From NCBI GenBank assembly GCA_027533385.1, contig JAPZUE010000098.1, positions 1-53,982 on the forward strand: a stretch of 53,982 nucleotides of DNA, read 5' to 3'. Below the pieces are notes generated by a model. It saw nothing but the letters and a program-made list of their open reading frames with translations. It was not told the DNA's origin and did not search any database. Below, piece by piece: positions 16,076-25,259 of the stretch (within the stretch, counting starts at the first letter, position 1; each line of letters begins with the position of its first letter). Source of the DNA: Rhizobium sp. Lineage in GTDB: Bacteria; Pseudomonadota; Alphaproteobacteria; Rhizobiales; Rhizobiaceae. Made by a program: the position numbers and the translations under genes.

Positions 16076-17029
16076 TCACCAGCCCGGGATCATGTGCCCT
16101 GCGCGCAGCCGTGGATAATAGCGCGAATAGGTCTTCGGTTCGCCGTCCATATCGTCCTCCGCCTGTGCCGGCGTAATGTTGTCGAGGCAGGCGGTGATAT
16201 GGTCGGTGATCGCATTCAGCAGCGACGTCGAAAGTCCGGGCCGTTTCATCAGGCCGATCTGCACCGGAGGCAGAGGCGGGAAGCCGTCATTGGCCGTCAG
16301 CACCTTCATGCCCGTTCTCAGGGCTGATTCCGGCAGGATCGACACGGCCATGCCCGCGAGAACGGCGGCTGCGACGACGGTCGACGACCAGCTGGTGAAC
16401 AGGATCTGGTAATCGCGCCCGTCGGCATCGAGCGCCGAGCAGGCAAGCTGCCGCCACTGGCAATCGCGTCGCCCGACGGCAAGCGGCACGGGCGCATCGT
16501 CCTTCAGCGGATGGTTCGCCGACCCCACCCAGCAGAGCGGCTCCGTGCGCACGACATCGGACTGTCGCAGAAGCGGGTTATGGGTAACAAGTGCGATGTC
16601 GAGTTCGCCCTTGGCCATCTTCTCCGCCAGATCCACCGAGGGTTCGCAGACGATGTAGAGCTCGACATTCGGATGTGTCTTGGCGAACCGGCCGATGATC
16701 TCGGGCATGTAGCGGTCGGCATAATCGTCGGGCGTGCCGATCCGCAGCGTGCCTTCGAGCCTGTTGTCGTCGAAGGCTGCAATCGCCTCCGAGTTGAGCC
16801 GGATTATGCGGCGCGCATAGTTGAGCAGCTTGTCGCCGTCGGCGGTCAGCCGGTTGCCGCGACCGTCCTTGATGAAAAGCTGCTTGCCGACGCGCTCTTC
16901 AAGCCGGCGCATCTGCATCGAGACGGCCGATTGGGTCTTGAACACGCGACCTGCAGCCTTGGTGAAGCTGCCGGTGTCGACGATGGCGATGAAAGTCTGC
17001 AACTGATCGATATCGAGAGGGGCCGACAT
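16076..17029 (-). CDS. LysR family transcriptional regulator (LrhA-like)
   Basis: The 317-residue protein opens with the winged helix-turn-helix LDIDQLQTFIAIVDTGSFTK, then SAVSMQMRRLEERVG. A linker helix and a periplasmic-binding-protein-like effector domain (about 95-290) follow. The GTPDDYADRYMPEII stretch is characteristic of the LrhA/HexA/PecT branch, whose members often control motility or surface traits. It is divergent from a DUF1127 gene across 193 bp, the usual place for a LysR target. The effector is unknown. A C-terminal tail of about 30 residues extends beyond the effector domain. Confidence 0.9.
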   Translation of the reverse strand: MSAPLDIDQLQTFIAIVDTGSFTKAAGRVFKTQSAVSMQMRRLEERVGKQLFIKDGRGNRLTADGDKLLNYARRIIRLNSEAIAAFDDNRLEGTLRIGTPDDYADRYMPEIIGRFAKTHPNVELYIVCEPSVDLAEKMAKGELDIALVTHNPLLRQSDVVRTEPLCWVGSANHPLKDDAPVPLAVGRRDCQWRQLACSALDADGRDYQILFTSWSSTVVAAAVLAGMAVSILPESALRTGMKVLTANDGFPPLPPVQIGLMKRPGLSTSLLNAITDHITACLDNITPAQAEDDMDGEPKTYSRYYPRLRAGHMIPGW

Positions 17030-17222
17030 GAGGTGTCATCCATCAGAAGGGTTGATGACTATCATTAGAAACATTCGTTGGACTGATCAATATCCTTTCG
17101 CCATCTTCGTGATCGTAATCCTCACCGACCGGTCTCCGGCCACACACCCACCTCCAACCCTCGTCACCTGTCCGCACTCGCGGACGGGACAAATTCCTCG
17201 TGCCCGCTGAAGGGAGAACGCC

Positions 17223-17534
17223 ATGCGCACGAACGATCGGATCTTCGATTTTGACCTCGACCTCGCCGCTGACCAGCCGAACCAGACGTTTGCCGCGCGT
17301 CTGGCCCGCCTCAACGCCTGGCTTGGATCCCTTCGCATCGCATTGCGCAATCGTCTTGCTGCGAACAGCCTCGCCGATCTCGACGAGCGCCTCCTGAATG
17401 ACCTCGGCCTCACTCGAGGCGAGGTGCAGGATGTGCTGCGTCGTCACGGCTATGCTGACGATCCTTCGCAGCACCTGACCCGTTTGGCGCGCCGCCGCGC
17501 CGAACGATCCCTTCGCGGTCTCAGGGCCGACTGA
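17223..17534 (+). CDS. DUF1127 family small protein
   Basis: A 103-residue basic protein ending in the DUF1127 domain (LADLDERLLNDLGLTRGEV, then a C-terminal Arg-rich helix). Family members contain an arginine-rich, RNA-binding-like helix. In Agrobacterium, small DUF1127 proteins have been connected with RNA turnover and phosphate and carbon metabolism. This copy has about 50 extra N-terminal residues compared with the short ~47-residue versions. ATG 17223 follows GAAGGGAG. It is divergent from the LysR gene, which may regulate it, and is followed by a strong terminator. Confidence 0.88.
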   Translation: MRTNDRIFDFDLDLAADQPNQTFAARLARLNAWLGSLRIALRNRLAANSLADLDERLLNDLGLTRGEVQDVLRRHGYADDPSQHLTRLARRRAERSLRGLRAD

Positions 17535-17581
17535 AGCCTGCCTTCATCCCCGCAGGGTGACAGCCAATAGCCCTGCCTCTT

Positions 17582-17615
17582 GCCCGGTCCCGATTTTTTT
17601 GGACCGGGCTTTTTT
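17582..17615 (+). terminator. Strong rho-independent terminator after the DUF1127 gene
   Basis: GCCCGGTCC (17582-17590) pairs with GGACCGGGC (17601-17609); a run of six T follows directly. The loop also contains seven T. Confidence 0.92.
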
Positions 17616-17741
17616 GTAAACGCTAAAATAACGGTGCTCGTTGTGAAATATGAAGGAAAAAGCGGCCGGAAGTAACGTGTTGCTAACGGGCGTGTGTCAG
17701 CGATTAGAGGCCTGACGTGCTAGCATTTGCGGAGACCCTTC

Positions 17742-20249
17742 ATGCGTATATCGACCAAGCTGCCCCTGGCTGCCACGTTGTTTGCCCTCGTTATCCTGAG
17801 TGCATCCGTAGCCATCGGTCTGGTGCAGCAGACCCGTATTCTGAATGAACAGGTCTACCAGCAGTTGGAGGCGACCGCCGATGGTCGCCGTAACGAGGCA
17901 CGACGCTTCCTCGAAGCCATCCGCCTCGATGCCCGCGGCACGGCAGCCGACATGATGACGCAGCAGGCGCTCTTCGGCATCACCGGCGCCTGGCCGAAGC
18001 TCGGTGATAACCCGGCTGCGGAACTGCAGAAGCGCTATATCGACGACAACCCGAACCCTGTCGGCGAGAAGTACAATCTCGACAGCGCCAAGAAGGACAG
18101 CTACGACCGCGCCCACCGCCAGGGTCATGCAACCTTCCTGAAGCATCTGAAGGCGCAGGGCTATTACGATATCTTCCTGATCGATGCCGAAGGCAACATC
18201 GTCTACACGGTGCAGAAAGAGCGCGATTTCGGCACCAATCTGATCACCGGCCCCCTGAAGGATACGGGGCTCGCCGAAGTCTTCAAGAAGGCGATGGCAA
18301 GCGACGATCCCGAGATGTTCGCCAATTCCGATTTCGAGGCCTATGAGCCCTCGGGCGGCGCGCCGGCAGCCTTTGTGGCGGTTCCGATCATCATGAACGA
18401 GCGCAAGCTTGGCGTGCTTGCCTATCAGCTGCCGAACGACCAGCTGAATGGCATATTCACCAACACCCGCGGCCTCGGCGAGACCGGCGAGACGCTTCTG
18501 GTCGGCAAGTCCGGCATGCTGGTCTCCGACAGCGTCCGCACACCCGATGTCGACAGCCTGAAGGTCAGCCTGTCGTCTCCCATGCTGGCCACCGCGATGA
18601 GCGGCCAGGATGCGAGCGGCAACATTGAAGGCTACCGCGGCATGACGAGCTTCGCAGCGGTCGTGCCCCTCGACTTCGGTGATGTCCGCTGGTCGGTCGT
18701 GGCGCTCATGGGCGAAGACGAAGTGGCTTCGCAACTGGTCGATGCCGGCTTGAAATCGGTCGGCATGGGTGCCTTGCTCGTGCTTGTCGGCTCGCTGGTC
18801 GGCTTCTTCTTCTCCCGCAGCCTGACGCGGCCGATCTCCGAACTCGTCAGTTCCATGGGGCAGCTGGCTGACGGCAACACCGATATCGAACTCAAGGGCA
18901 TCAGCCGTCAGGACGAAATCGGTGACATGGTCCGCTCGGTTGCCGTCTTCCGCCAGGCTGAAATCGACAAGCGTCAGCTGGAAGCCGAGAACGAAAGCCG
19001 CCGGTCTGCCACCGAAAGCGAACGTCATCAACGCGAGGCCGAAAGAGCAGCTGCCCAGGCCGAGCTCACGGAAGCCATCGAGATCCTGGGCGCGGGTCTG
19101 CAGCGTCTTGCCAATGGCGATCTCAGCGGAACCATCCGCCAGCCGCTGGCCGGCAATCTCGACCGTCTGCGCCTCGACTTCAACGCCTCGCTCGAGCGTC
19201 TGTCCGGGACAGTCGCCTCGGTCCACGGCAATGTCGCCGAGATCAACCGCAAGAGCGGCACGGTCAGTTCCTCGACCGCCGACCTCAGCCAGCGCACGGA
19301 ACAGCAGGCAGCGGCGCTTGTCGAAACCTCGACCGCCATCCGTCAGATCATGGACGCGATCCGGCACTCCTCCGAGCGCGCGGAAAACGCATCCCGTCTC
19401 GCCCGCGAGGCCCGCGCCAATTCCGACCGCTCCGGCGAGATCGTCGGCGGTGCCGTCGATGCCATGCAGCGCATCGAGAACGCCTCCAGCGAGATCTCCA
19501 AGATCATCAATGTCATTGACGAAATCGCCTTCCAGACGAACCTGCTCGCCTTGAACGCCGGTGTCGAGGCCGCGCGCGCCGGTGAAGCCGGCAAGGGCTT
19601 CGCCGTCGTCGCCCAGGAAGTTCGTGAACTGGCGCAGCGTTCGGCAACGGCAGCGAAGGACATCAAGGCCCTCATCACCAAGTCGGGTGAAGAAGTTGCA
19701 AGCGGCGTCGGTCTCGTTCGCGAAACCGGAACCGTGCTCTCCTCGATCGCGGGACAGGTCGTCCAGATTGGCGATCACATCCATTCGATCGCCTCGGCCG
19801 CCAAGCAGCAATCGGCGAGCCTGAACGAAATAAACGATGCCGTTGCGCGGATGGAAAACGTCACCCAGCAGAATGCCCGGGCTGCCGAACAGACCAATGC
19901 CGATATGGCCGGCCTGACGCGCGATGCCGAGATGCTGTCGAGCCTGGTTGGACAGTTTACCCTTGAAAACAACGCGGCGGCTTTCCAGAATCGCTTTGCC
20001 GACCAGCGCGATACGAGCTTCGGCCGTCCCGTCCCGCCGGCAGGGTCCCAGCCGTCGCCCGCCAACAGTGCAGCCGCCAAGCCCGCGTCTCGCTCATTCC
20101 TCAAGCCGAAGGTCGCTCCGGCCGAGCCTGGCAACCGTGCGGTAGCCTCTCCCGCCCGATCGCTCATGGACAAGATCTCGATCGGTCTTGGCGCCAAGCT
20201 CAATCAGACCAAGGATGGCAAGTCCGACGGCGAGTGGGAAGAGTTCTGA
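17742..20249 (+). CDS. Methyl-accepting chemotaxis protein with C-terminal CheR tether
   Basis: Transmembrane chemoreceptor that controls CheA. Order in the 835-residue protein: TM1 near the N-terminus (LAATLFALVILSASVAIGLV), then a large periplasmic sensor of about 300 residues (Cache-like, with YDIFLIDAEGNIVYTVQKE). TM2 is VGMGALLVLVGSLVGFFF, followed by HAMP (SRSLTRPISELVSSM). The second half is the coiled-coil signalling domain with its conserved hairpin tip, EIAFQTNLLALNAGVEAARA. The last five residues, EWEEF, are a CheR-docking pentapeptide. ATG 17742 follows GGAGAC; a TTG at 17727 is unlikely. It stands alone, outside any che cluster. The ligand is unknown. Confidence 0.95.
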   Translation: MRISTKLPLAATLFALVILSASVAIGLVQQTRILNEQVYQQLEATADGRRNEARRFLEAIRLDARGTAADMMTQQALFGITGAWPKLGDNPAAELQKRYIDDNPNPVGEKYNLDSAKKDSYDRAHRQGHATFLKHLKAQGYYDIFLIDAEGNIVYTVQKERDFGTNLITGPLKDTGLAEVFKKAMASDDPEMFANSDFEAYEPSGGAPAAFVAVPIIMNERKLGVLAYQLPNDQLNGIFTNTRGLGETGETLLVGKSGMLVSDSVRTPDVDSLKVSLSSPMLATAMSGQDASGNIEGYRGMTSFAAVVPLDFGDVRWSVVALMGEDEVASQLVDAGLKSVGMGALLVLVGSLVGFFFSRSLTRPISELVSSMGQLADGNTDIELKGISRQDEIGDMVRSVAVFRQAEIDKRQLEAENESRRSATESERHQREAERAAAQAELTEAIEILGAGLQRLANGDLSGTIRQPLAGNLDRLRLDFNASLERLSGTVASVHGNVAEINRKSGTVSSSTADLSQRTEQQAAALVETSTAIRQIMDAIRHSSERAENASRLAREARANSDRSGEIVGGAVDAMQRIENASSEISKIINVIDEIAFQTNLLALNAGVEAARAGEAGKGFAVVAQEVRELAQRSATAAKDIKALITKSGEEVASGVGLVRETGTVLSSIAGQVVQIGDHIHSIASAAKQQSASLNEINDAVARMENVTQQNARAAEQTNADMAGLTRDAEMLSSLVGQFTLENNAAAFQNRFADQRDTSFGRPVPPAGSQPSPANSAAAKPASRSFLKPKVAPAEPGNRAVASPARSLMDKISIGLGAKLNQTKDGKSDGEWEEF

Positions 20250-20271
20250 GACAGGACTGAAGCTGAAATGC

Positions 20272-20299
20272 AAAACGGCGCGGGAGACCGCGCCGTTTT
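20272..20299. terminator. Bidirectional rho-independent terminator
   Basis: AAAACGGCGCGG (20272-20283) and CCGCGCCGTTTT (20288-20299) form a perfect 12-bp stem with a GAGA loop. It has T4 on both strands and lies between the convergent chemoreceptor and DUF937 genes. Confidence 0.9.
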
Positions 20300-20323
20300 C
20301 CGTTTGAACATTGTGTCTGTGGC

Positions 20324-21226
20324 TCAGCTCTTGGCGTCCGGTGCCGAGTCTGCCGGTTGGGGCGCATCCTTGCGTGAGGCCGTAAGATAGGTGTCGAAGA
20401 TCTGCTCCATGCTCTTCTGGTAGCTCTTCTGCACTTCGAGCCCGCTGTCGAACATGGTGTTGACCATGGCCGCAAAGCTTTCCTGTGCTTCCTTTTCCGG
20501 CGTCTTTGCAGGCTCGGCGGGCTTCGGCGCTTCGGTCGGCTGTCCGGTCATTTGCGCGGTATACACCGCGGCCATGTCCTGGAAGGCCTTGGTAAAGGGG
20601 TTGTCGAGGAAGGGGTTTGCAGCTGCCTGCGGCTGAGGCTTCTTCTGCGCCGTGCCCATCATCTCCTGGAACGCCCGGGTAAACGGGTTGTCGAACATCG
20701 ACGCAGCCGGCTGCTGCGGTTTCGGCTGCATTCCGGTATTCTCAAGCCACTGCTGCATCATCGCGCCGACGGGCGTTCCTGCAAACGCATTGACGCCGGT
20801 GAACTGCCCCGTGGTCTGCTTGAACAGGCCACCCATCAGGGTGTCGGCCATGGCCGGCATCATCTGCTTGAGAATGTCCTGTCCGATCCCCGTGAACTGG
20901 GCCGCCTGCGCCGCGATCGCCCGCGAGACTTCCTTGGAACCGAAAAGCTGCTGCAGGATCTGGTTGCCGTCGGCAATCCCCTGCGGCGTGAAGGCCGAGC
21001 TCATGTCCTCGAAATACTTGGCGTAGTTGCCAGAGGTCATCGCCTGGACAAGGGCCGAAAAATCATAGGGATTGGTGGCGTTGCGCTTGAAACCCGAGGC
21101 AAAGGCCGGCATCAGCGCCGCCACCGCTTTCGCCGCCTGTTCCTGCGCAAGGCCGAATTGCTTGGCCATCGCCTCCATGGCGGTACCGTTCTGGGCCTGC
21201 AGCATCATGTCGAACAGTGGCAGCAT
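20324..21226 (-). CDS. DUF937-like protein with duplicated DNPFT motif
   Basis: A 300-residue soluble protein whose first half resembles DUF937 (helical, GLAQEQAAKAVAALMPAFAS, similar to YidB-type proteins). The second half is rich in Pro, Gln and Ala and carries two copies of a short module, DNPFTRAFQEMMGTAQ near residue 180 and DNPFTKAFQDMAAVYTAQ near 210. A conserved-looking terminal helix (MVNTMFDSGLEVQKSYQKSM) follows. The C-terminal segment recalls phasin-like amphipathic helices, but I cannot assign a function. ATG 21226 is preceded by GGGGAG. No clear partner genes. Confidence 0.72.
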   Translation of the reverse strand: MLPLFDMMLQAQNGTAMEAMAKQFGLAQEQAAKAVAALMPAFASGFKRNATNPYDFSALVQAMTSGNYAKYFEDMSSAFTPQGIADGNQILQQLFGSKEVSRAIAAQAAQFTGIGQDILKQMMPAMADTLMGGLFKQTTGQFTGVNAFAGTPVGAMMQQWLENTGMQPKPQQPAASMFDNPFTRAFQEMMGTAQKKPQPQAAANPFLDNPFTKAFQDMAAVYTAQMTGQPTEAPKPAEPAKTPEKEAQESFAAMVNTMFDSGLEVQKSYQKSMEQIFDTYLTASRKDAPQPADSAPDAKS

Positions 21227-21338
21227 GGCATTTCTCCCCGGATGCGTGCAGATGATTCCGCACTATATCCGGAATGCCTTTCAGGCAAACCGCTTTTTGC
21301 CGATTGGATGAAACGTCAGCTGCCCCGATTTCAGCCGG

Positions 21339-22712
21339 TCAGTACTGATATTCTTCGAAGACCGGCTCGATCGAGCCGTTCCAGCGGCCGTGATAAAGGG
21401 CCAGCATGTCGTCGGCGAGCGTCGTGCCCTTGGCCAGCACTTCATCCAGTGTGTTGAGGAACACGCTCTCGTCCTGGCCGTCACCGTTGAGGCGGGCACG
21501 GGCCTTGAGGCCAGCGCGCGAAAGCTCGACGACCTCCCGGGCGACCTCCATCAGCGGGCGTCCGGCAACCGAGGCCTTCAACCCTTGCGCAGGGACGGCA
21601 TCGCGCATGGCGACCACATCCGCGACCGTCCAGTCGGCGGTTAGATCGTCTGCGGCGGAAAGCGCCGTCTCGTCATAAAGCAGGCCAACCCAGAGGGCCG
21701 GCAGGGCGCAGATGCGCCGCCATGGGCCGCCATCGGCGCCGCGCATTTCGAGGAAGCGCTTCAGCCGCACATCCGGGAAGAGTGTCGACAGATGGTTGGT
21801 CCAGTCACCCTGCTGCGGCTCCCAGTCGGCGATCTCGCCCTTCAGCGCGCCGTCCATGAACTGCCGGAAGGTGATATGGGTACAGTCGTGATAGCGCCCG
21901 TCGCGCACGATGAAATACATCGGAGCATCGATCGCCCAGGCGACGTAGTCGCCGAAGGAGAAGTCCTTGGAGAAGGTGAAGGGCAAAACGCCGGCGCGGC
22001 GGTTGTCGGTGTCGCGCCAGATGTCGCCACGCCAGGAGAGAAGCCCGTTCGGCTTGCCCTCGGTAAACGGCGAGGAAGCGAAGAGCGCGGTCGCCAGCGA
22101 TTGCAGCTTCATCGAAACCCGCATCTTCTGGCGCATGTCGGCTTCCGAGGAGAAGTCCAGGTTCACCTGGATCGTGCACGTCCGGTACATCATGTCGAGA
22201 CCCTGGCTGCCGACCTTCGGCATGTAGCGAGTCATGATGTCGTAGCGCGACTTCGGCATGCGCGGTGTCTCTGCCAGCGTCCATTTCGGGCTGCCGCCGA
22301 TGCCGAGGAAGCGGATGCCCATGGGTTCTGCGACCTCCCGCAGCACGGCGAGATGCTGGTTCGATTCCTTGCAGGTCTGGTGCAGTGTTTCCAGTGGTGC
22401 GCCCGACAGTTCGAACTGGCCGCCCGGCTCGATCGAGATCGCACCCATGCCGGACTGTTCGCCAAGGCCGATGATGTTCTCGCCGTCCATGATCGGCTCC
22501 CAGCCGAGCTTTTCCTGCATGCCCTTCAGAAGCGCGGAGATGCTGGCGTCGCCGAAATAGGGAACGGGGCTGTTGTCGGCCCGGAAGAAGGCGAACTTCT
22601 CGTGCTCTGTCCCGATCCGGAACTTCTCCTTCGGCTTGGAGCCGGCGGCCATATAGGCTGCCATATCGTCGAGAGTGCCGAGAGGGGTCTGATCGGTCGT
22701 ATCACGGGCCAT
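21339..22712 (-). CDS. gshA: Glutamate-cysteine ligase (plant/alphaproteobacterial type)
   Basis: ATP-dependent ligation of glutamate and cysteine, the first step of glutathione synthesis. The 457-residue sequence belongs to the class shared by plants and alphaproteobacteria. It shows the early IGTEHEKFAFF motif (metal/substrate glutamates), GAISIEPGGQFELSG and the later RYMPKVGSQGLDMMYRTCT segment. Length is typical for the class. In plants this type is redox-regulated by a disulfide; conservation of that switch here is not evident. It lies 140 bp downstream of rsmE on the same strand, with a hairpin between them. Confidence 0.95.
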   Translation of the reverse strand: MARDTTDQTPLGTLDDMAAYMAAGSKPKEKFRIGTEHEKFAFFRADNSPVPYFGDASISALLKGMQEKLGWEPIMDGENIIGLGEQSGMGAISIEPGGQFELSGAPLETLHQTCKESNQHLAVLREVAEPMGIRFLGIGGSPKWTLAETPRMPKSRYDIMTRYMPKVGSQGLDMMYRTCTIQVNLDFSSEADMRQKMRVSMKLQSLATALFASSPFTEGKPNGLLSWRGDIWRDTDNRRAGVLPFTFSKDFSFGDYVAWAIDAPMYFIVRDGRYHDCTHITFRQFMDGALKGEIADWEPQQGDWTNHLSTLFPDVRLKRFLEMRGADGGPWRRICALPALWVGLLYDETALSAADDLTADWTVADVVAMRDAVPAQGLKASVAGRPLMEVAREVVELSRAGLKARARLNGDGQDESVFLNTLDEVLAKGTTLADDMLALYHGRWNGSIEPVFEEYQY

Positions 22713-22787
22713 GAAAGATACCTTGCTGGGCGTCGCCGGTGGGCACGAGCGGGCCCATCTCTGAGGCTGATTGAACCGGATTTATGT

Positions 22788-22818
22788 GCCGTGCAAGTGA
22801 AAAACTCTCATGCACGGC
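22788..22818. other. Intergenic inverted repeat between rsmE and gshA
   Basis: GCCGTGCA (22788-22795) and TGCACGGC (22811-22818) form an 8-bp stem with a 15-base loop. There is no T-run after the stem on the gshA-coding strand, so it may be an attenuating or processing structure rather than a terminator. Confidence 0.35.
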
Positions 22819-22852
22819 TCAAAAATCTGGAACGAAGTGAACGTGCTAGTGC

Positions 22853-23590
22853 CTATCGCCAGTCGCCGATCGCCGCCTGCACGACGGCCAGGGCGGCGAC
22901 CGCCGCCGTATCCGCCCTGAGGATGCGCGGACCGAGCGGTATGGCCGTCACGAAGGGCAGGGATCTCAGAAGCAGGCGCTCCTCCTCAGAGAAGCCGCCC
23001 TCCGGGCCGACGAGAAGCGCAAGCGACCTTTCCTCGATGCGCGACAGGGCGGGCAGGGGATTGTGCGTGGCACTGTCCTCGTCGCAATAGATGATCCGCC
23101 GGTCCGCCGGCCAATGATCGAGAAGATCGCGCAGCTTGACCGCTTCGACGACCCTGGGGATGGCCAGGATGCCGCATTGCTCTGCCGCTTCGACGGCGTT
23201 GGCCTGCAGCCTTTCGATGCTGCCGATCTTGCCCTGCACATGCTGGGTCATCACGGGCTGCAGCACGCCGGCACCCATCTCCACCGCCTTCTGGATCAGA
23301 TAGTCCATCCGGCCGACCTTCAGCGGGGCAAACAGGAATTGCAAACCGCAGTCCTCAGGCTGCGGCCGGGTTTCTTCGACAGGCGTGATCAGGATCTTCT
23401 TGCGCGTCGGAAAATGCACGCGCGCCTTCCACTCGCCCTGCCGCCCGTTGAAAACGAGAAGCTCGGCCCCGTCCTCGAAGCGCAACACGTTGGCGAGGTA
23501 GTTGAACTGCTCCGCCGTCGCCTCGAAGGCCTGGTCAAGCATGAGGTCGGCGGTCACGTAAAGCCGCTGCATCCGGTAATTTGCACGCAT
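22853..23590 (-). CDS. rsmE: 16S rRNA (uracil1498-N3)-methyltransferase RsmE
   Basis: SPOUT-class enzyme that methylates N3 of U1498 in the decoding region of 16S rRNA. The 245-residue protein has the N-terminal PUA-like domain (RLYVTADLML, then HYLANVLR-like FNYLANVLRFEDG). The trefoil-knot motifs are LIQKAVEMGAGVLQPVMTQH, LLVGPEGGFSEEE and PLGPRILRADTAAVAALAVV, all diagnostic of RsmE. The start at ATG 23590 (MRANYRMQRL) fits family length; an extension to 23692 is unlikely. The upstream pit gene stops 19 bp away on the same strand, so read-through from pit is possible. Confidence 0.95.
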   Translation of the reverse strand: MRANYRMQRLYVTADLMLDQAFEATAEQFNYLANVLRFEDGAELLVFNGRQGEWKARVHFPTRKKILITPVEETRPQPEDCGLQFLFAPLKVGRMDYLIQKAVEMGAGVLQPVMTQHVQGKIGSIERLQANAVEAAEQCGILAIPRVVEAVKLRDLLDHWPADRRIIYCDEDSATHNPLPALSRIEERSLALLVGPEGGFSEEERLLLRSLPFVTAIPLGPRILRADTAAVAALAVVQAAIGDWR

Positions 23591-23609
23591 GGAAGTCTCG
23601 TCTCCGGGA

Positions 23610-25115
23610 TCAAAGAACGAGGTGAGACATAACCCAATAGAGCGCGGCTGCAAGCCCGGCAGAGGCGGGAACCGTGATGACCCAGGCCGCAACGATCGTC
23701 ATGAAATGCGAGCGGCGCACCAGGTAGCGGCGACGAACCTCTTCGGAATTGCGCTCGGGCTTCGGCTCCACTTCCCAGCGTTCCGCCTTGGCCCGCATGT
23801 ATTCCACGCGGCGCTTGGAGTTGCGGGTATACCATTCGCGGAAGAAGCCGACGCCGAAGACGGCACCCACCGCGATATGGGTCGAGCTCACGGGAAGCCC
23901 AAGCGCCGAGGCGAGGATCACGGTCGTCGCTGTCGACAGCGAGACGCAATAGGCCCGCATCGGATTGAGCTTGGTGATCTCCTCGCCGACGATGCGAATG
24001 AGGCGCGGCCCGAACAGCAGAATGCCGAGCGAAATCCCAAGCGCCCCGATCAGGACGACCCAGAGCTGCGGCTGGCCGCCTTCCGCCATGCCGCCGGCAC
24101 GGGTTGCCTCGACGATGCCGGTCAGCGGGCCGATCGCATTGGCGACGTCGTTTGCGCCATGGGCGAAGGAAAGAAGGGCTGCTGCAAAGATCAGCGGCAG
24201 CCGGAAGAGCTTGCGCAGCGACTGGTTACGGTTTTCGAGCCCTGCGGCCTGTCGCCGGATCAGGGGCCTGACGATCATCCAGGCGATGGCGCCGCAGGCA
24301 AGGCCGATCAGAAACGCCTTGGGCAGGCTGATCGGCGTCAGCTGGTTGAGACCTTCGAGGCTCAGATAGGTGACGAAGGTCGCCGTCATCACGGCGATCA
24401 GAACCGGCACCCAGCGCCGGGCGGCCGCGATCTTGTCTTCGCGGTAGATGATGAATTCCTTGATGAAGGCGAGCACCACAGCTGCGATCGCGCCGCCGAG
24501 CAGTGGCGAGACGACCCAGCTCGCGGTGATACCGGCGACGACGCCCCAGTTCAGGGCGCCAATCCCGGCTGCCGCGACGCCTGCCCCGAGCACGCCGCCG
24601 ACAATCGAATGGGTCGTTGAAACCGGTGCGTTGACCCAGGTCGCAAAATTGACCCAGAGCCCGGCCGAGAGCAGGGCTGCCATCATCGCCCAGACATAGG
24701 CGCTGGCTGTCGGGGTGACGGAGGGATTGATGATCCCGCGCGAGATCGTCGCGACCACCTGATCACCGGCGATCATCGCGCCGGCGATCTCGAACACCAC
24801 GGCCATCGCAAGCGCGGCCCCCATGCTGATGACGCGGGCACCGACGGCAGGGCCGACATTGTTGGTGACGTCGTTGGCCCCGATGTTCATGGCCATGTAG
24901 GCGGCCAGCGCTGCGGCCGCCATGACGATGGTCGTGCCGGGCCGGTCCATCGCCGCACCGGCGGCGACGATCGCGGCAAGGATCAGGAAGATGAGCGCCA
25001 GACCATAGGGGGCCAGTCCGCGCGAAACATGCTGCGAGGCTTCCTCGACATGGGCGATCTTCTCCAGATCCTTGTCGAGTGTCGGCTTTACGAGCTTCGG
25101 CGTCGTCTTGCCCAT
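23610..25115 (-). CDS. pit: Inorganic phosphate transporter, PiT family
   Basis: Low-affinity, proton-coupled uptake of metal-phosphate through the inner membrane. The 501 residues form about ten to twelve helices and carry both PiT signatures, MNIGANDVTNNVGPAVGA near residue 75 and FAHGANDVANAIGP near residue 320. Duplicated VSTTHSIVGGV and VSSTHIAVGAV segments are also present. Length and the long N-terminal tail suit the larger PiT class. No DUF47 partner gene (the orfA of the classic rhizobial orfA-pit pair) is adjacent. A Pho box lies 145 bp upstream, implying control by PhoB. Confidence 0.94.
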   Translation of the reverse strand: MGKTTPKLVKPTLDKDLEKIAHVEEASQHVSRGLAPYGLALIFLILAAIVAAGAAMDRPGTTIVMAAAALAAYMAMNIGANDVTNNVGPAVGARVISMGAALAMAVVFEIAGAMIAGDQVVATISRGIINPSVTPTASAYVWAMMAALLSAGLWVNFATWVNAPVSTTHSIVGGVLGAGVAAAGIGALNWGVVAGITASWVVSPLLGGAIAAVVLAFIKEFIIYREDKIAAARRWVPVLIAVMTATFVTYLSLEGLNQLTPISLPKAFLIGLACGAIAWMIVRPLIRRQAAGLENRNQSLRKLFRLPLIFAAALLSFAHGANDVANAIGPLTGIVEATRAGGMAEGGQPQLWVVLIGALGISLGILLFGPRLIRIVGEEITKLNPMRAYCVSLSTATTVILASALGLPVSSTHIAVGAVFGVGFFREWYTRNSKRRVEYMRAKAERWEVEPKPERNSEEVRRRYLVRRSHFMTIVAAWVITVPASAGLAAALYWVMSHLVL

Positions 25116-25259
25116 GGCGAATGCTTTCCGGAAGAGGTTCCCTTCCGGTTCCTCATACGTGGCATGGTGTCAGAATGATGTGAAGCGATGACGATGTCCA
25201 AATCAGCCGGCGCAGCACTTCTCCCGCAAGGCCTAGCGGCAAACCCGGCAGGGTTCAAT

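Noticed and set aside
17697..19811. 704-codon open frame antisense to the chemoreceptor
   Set aside because: It is a mirror of the GC-rich codon bias of the real gene; composition is Asp/Gly/Arg/Ala noise with no family pattern, while the forward frame is a complete chemoreceptor.
22788..22818. Possible terminator between rsmE and gshA
   Set aside because: Good stem but no T-run on the coding strand and a long loop; listed only as an inverted repeat.
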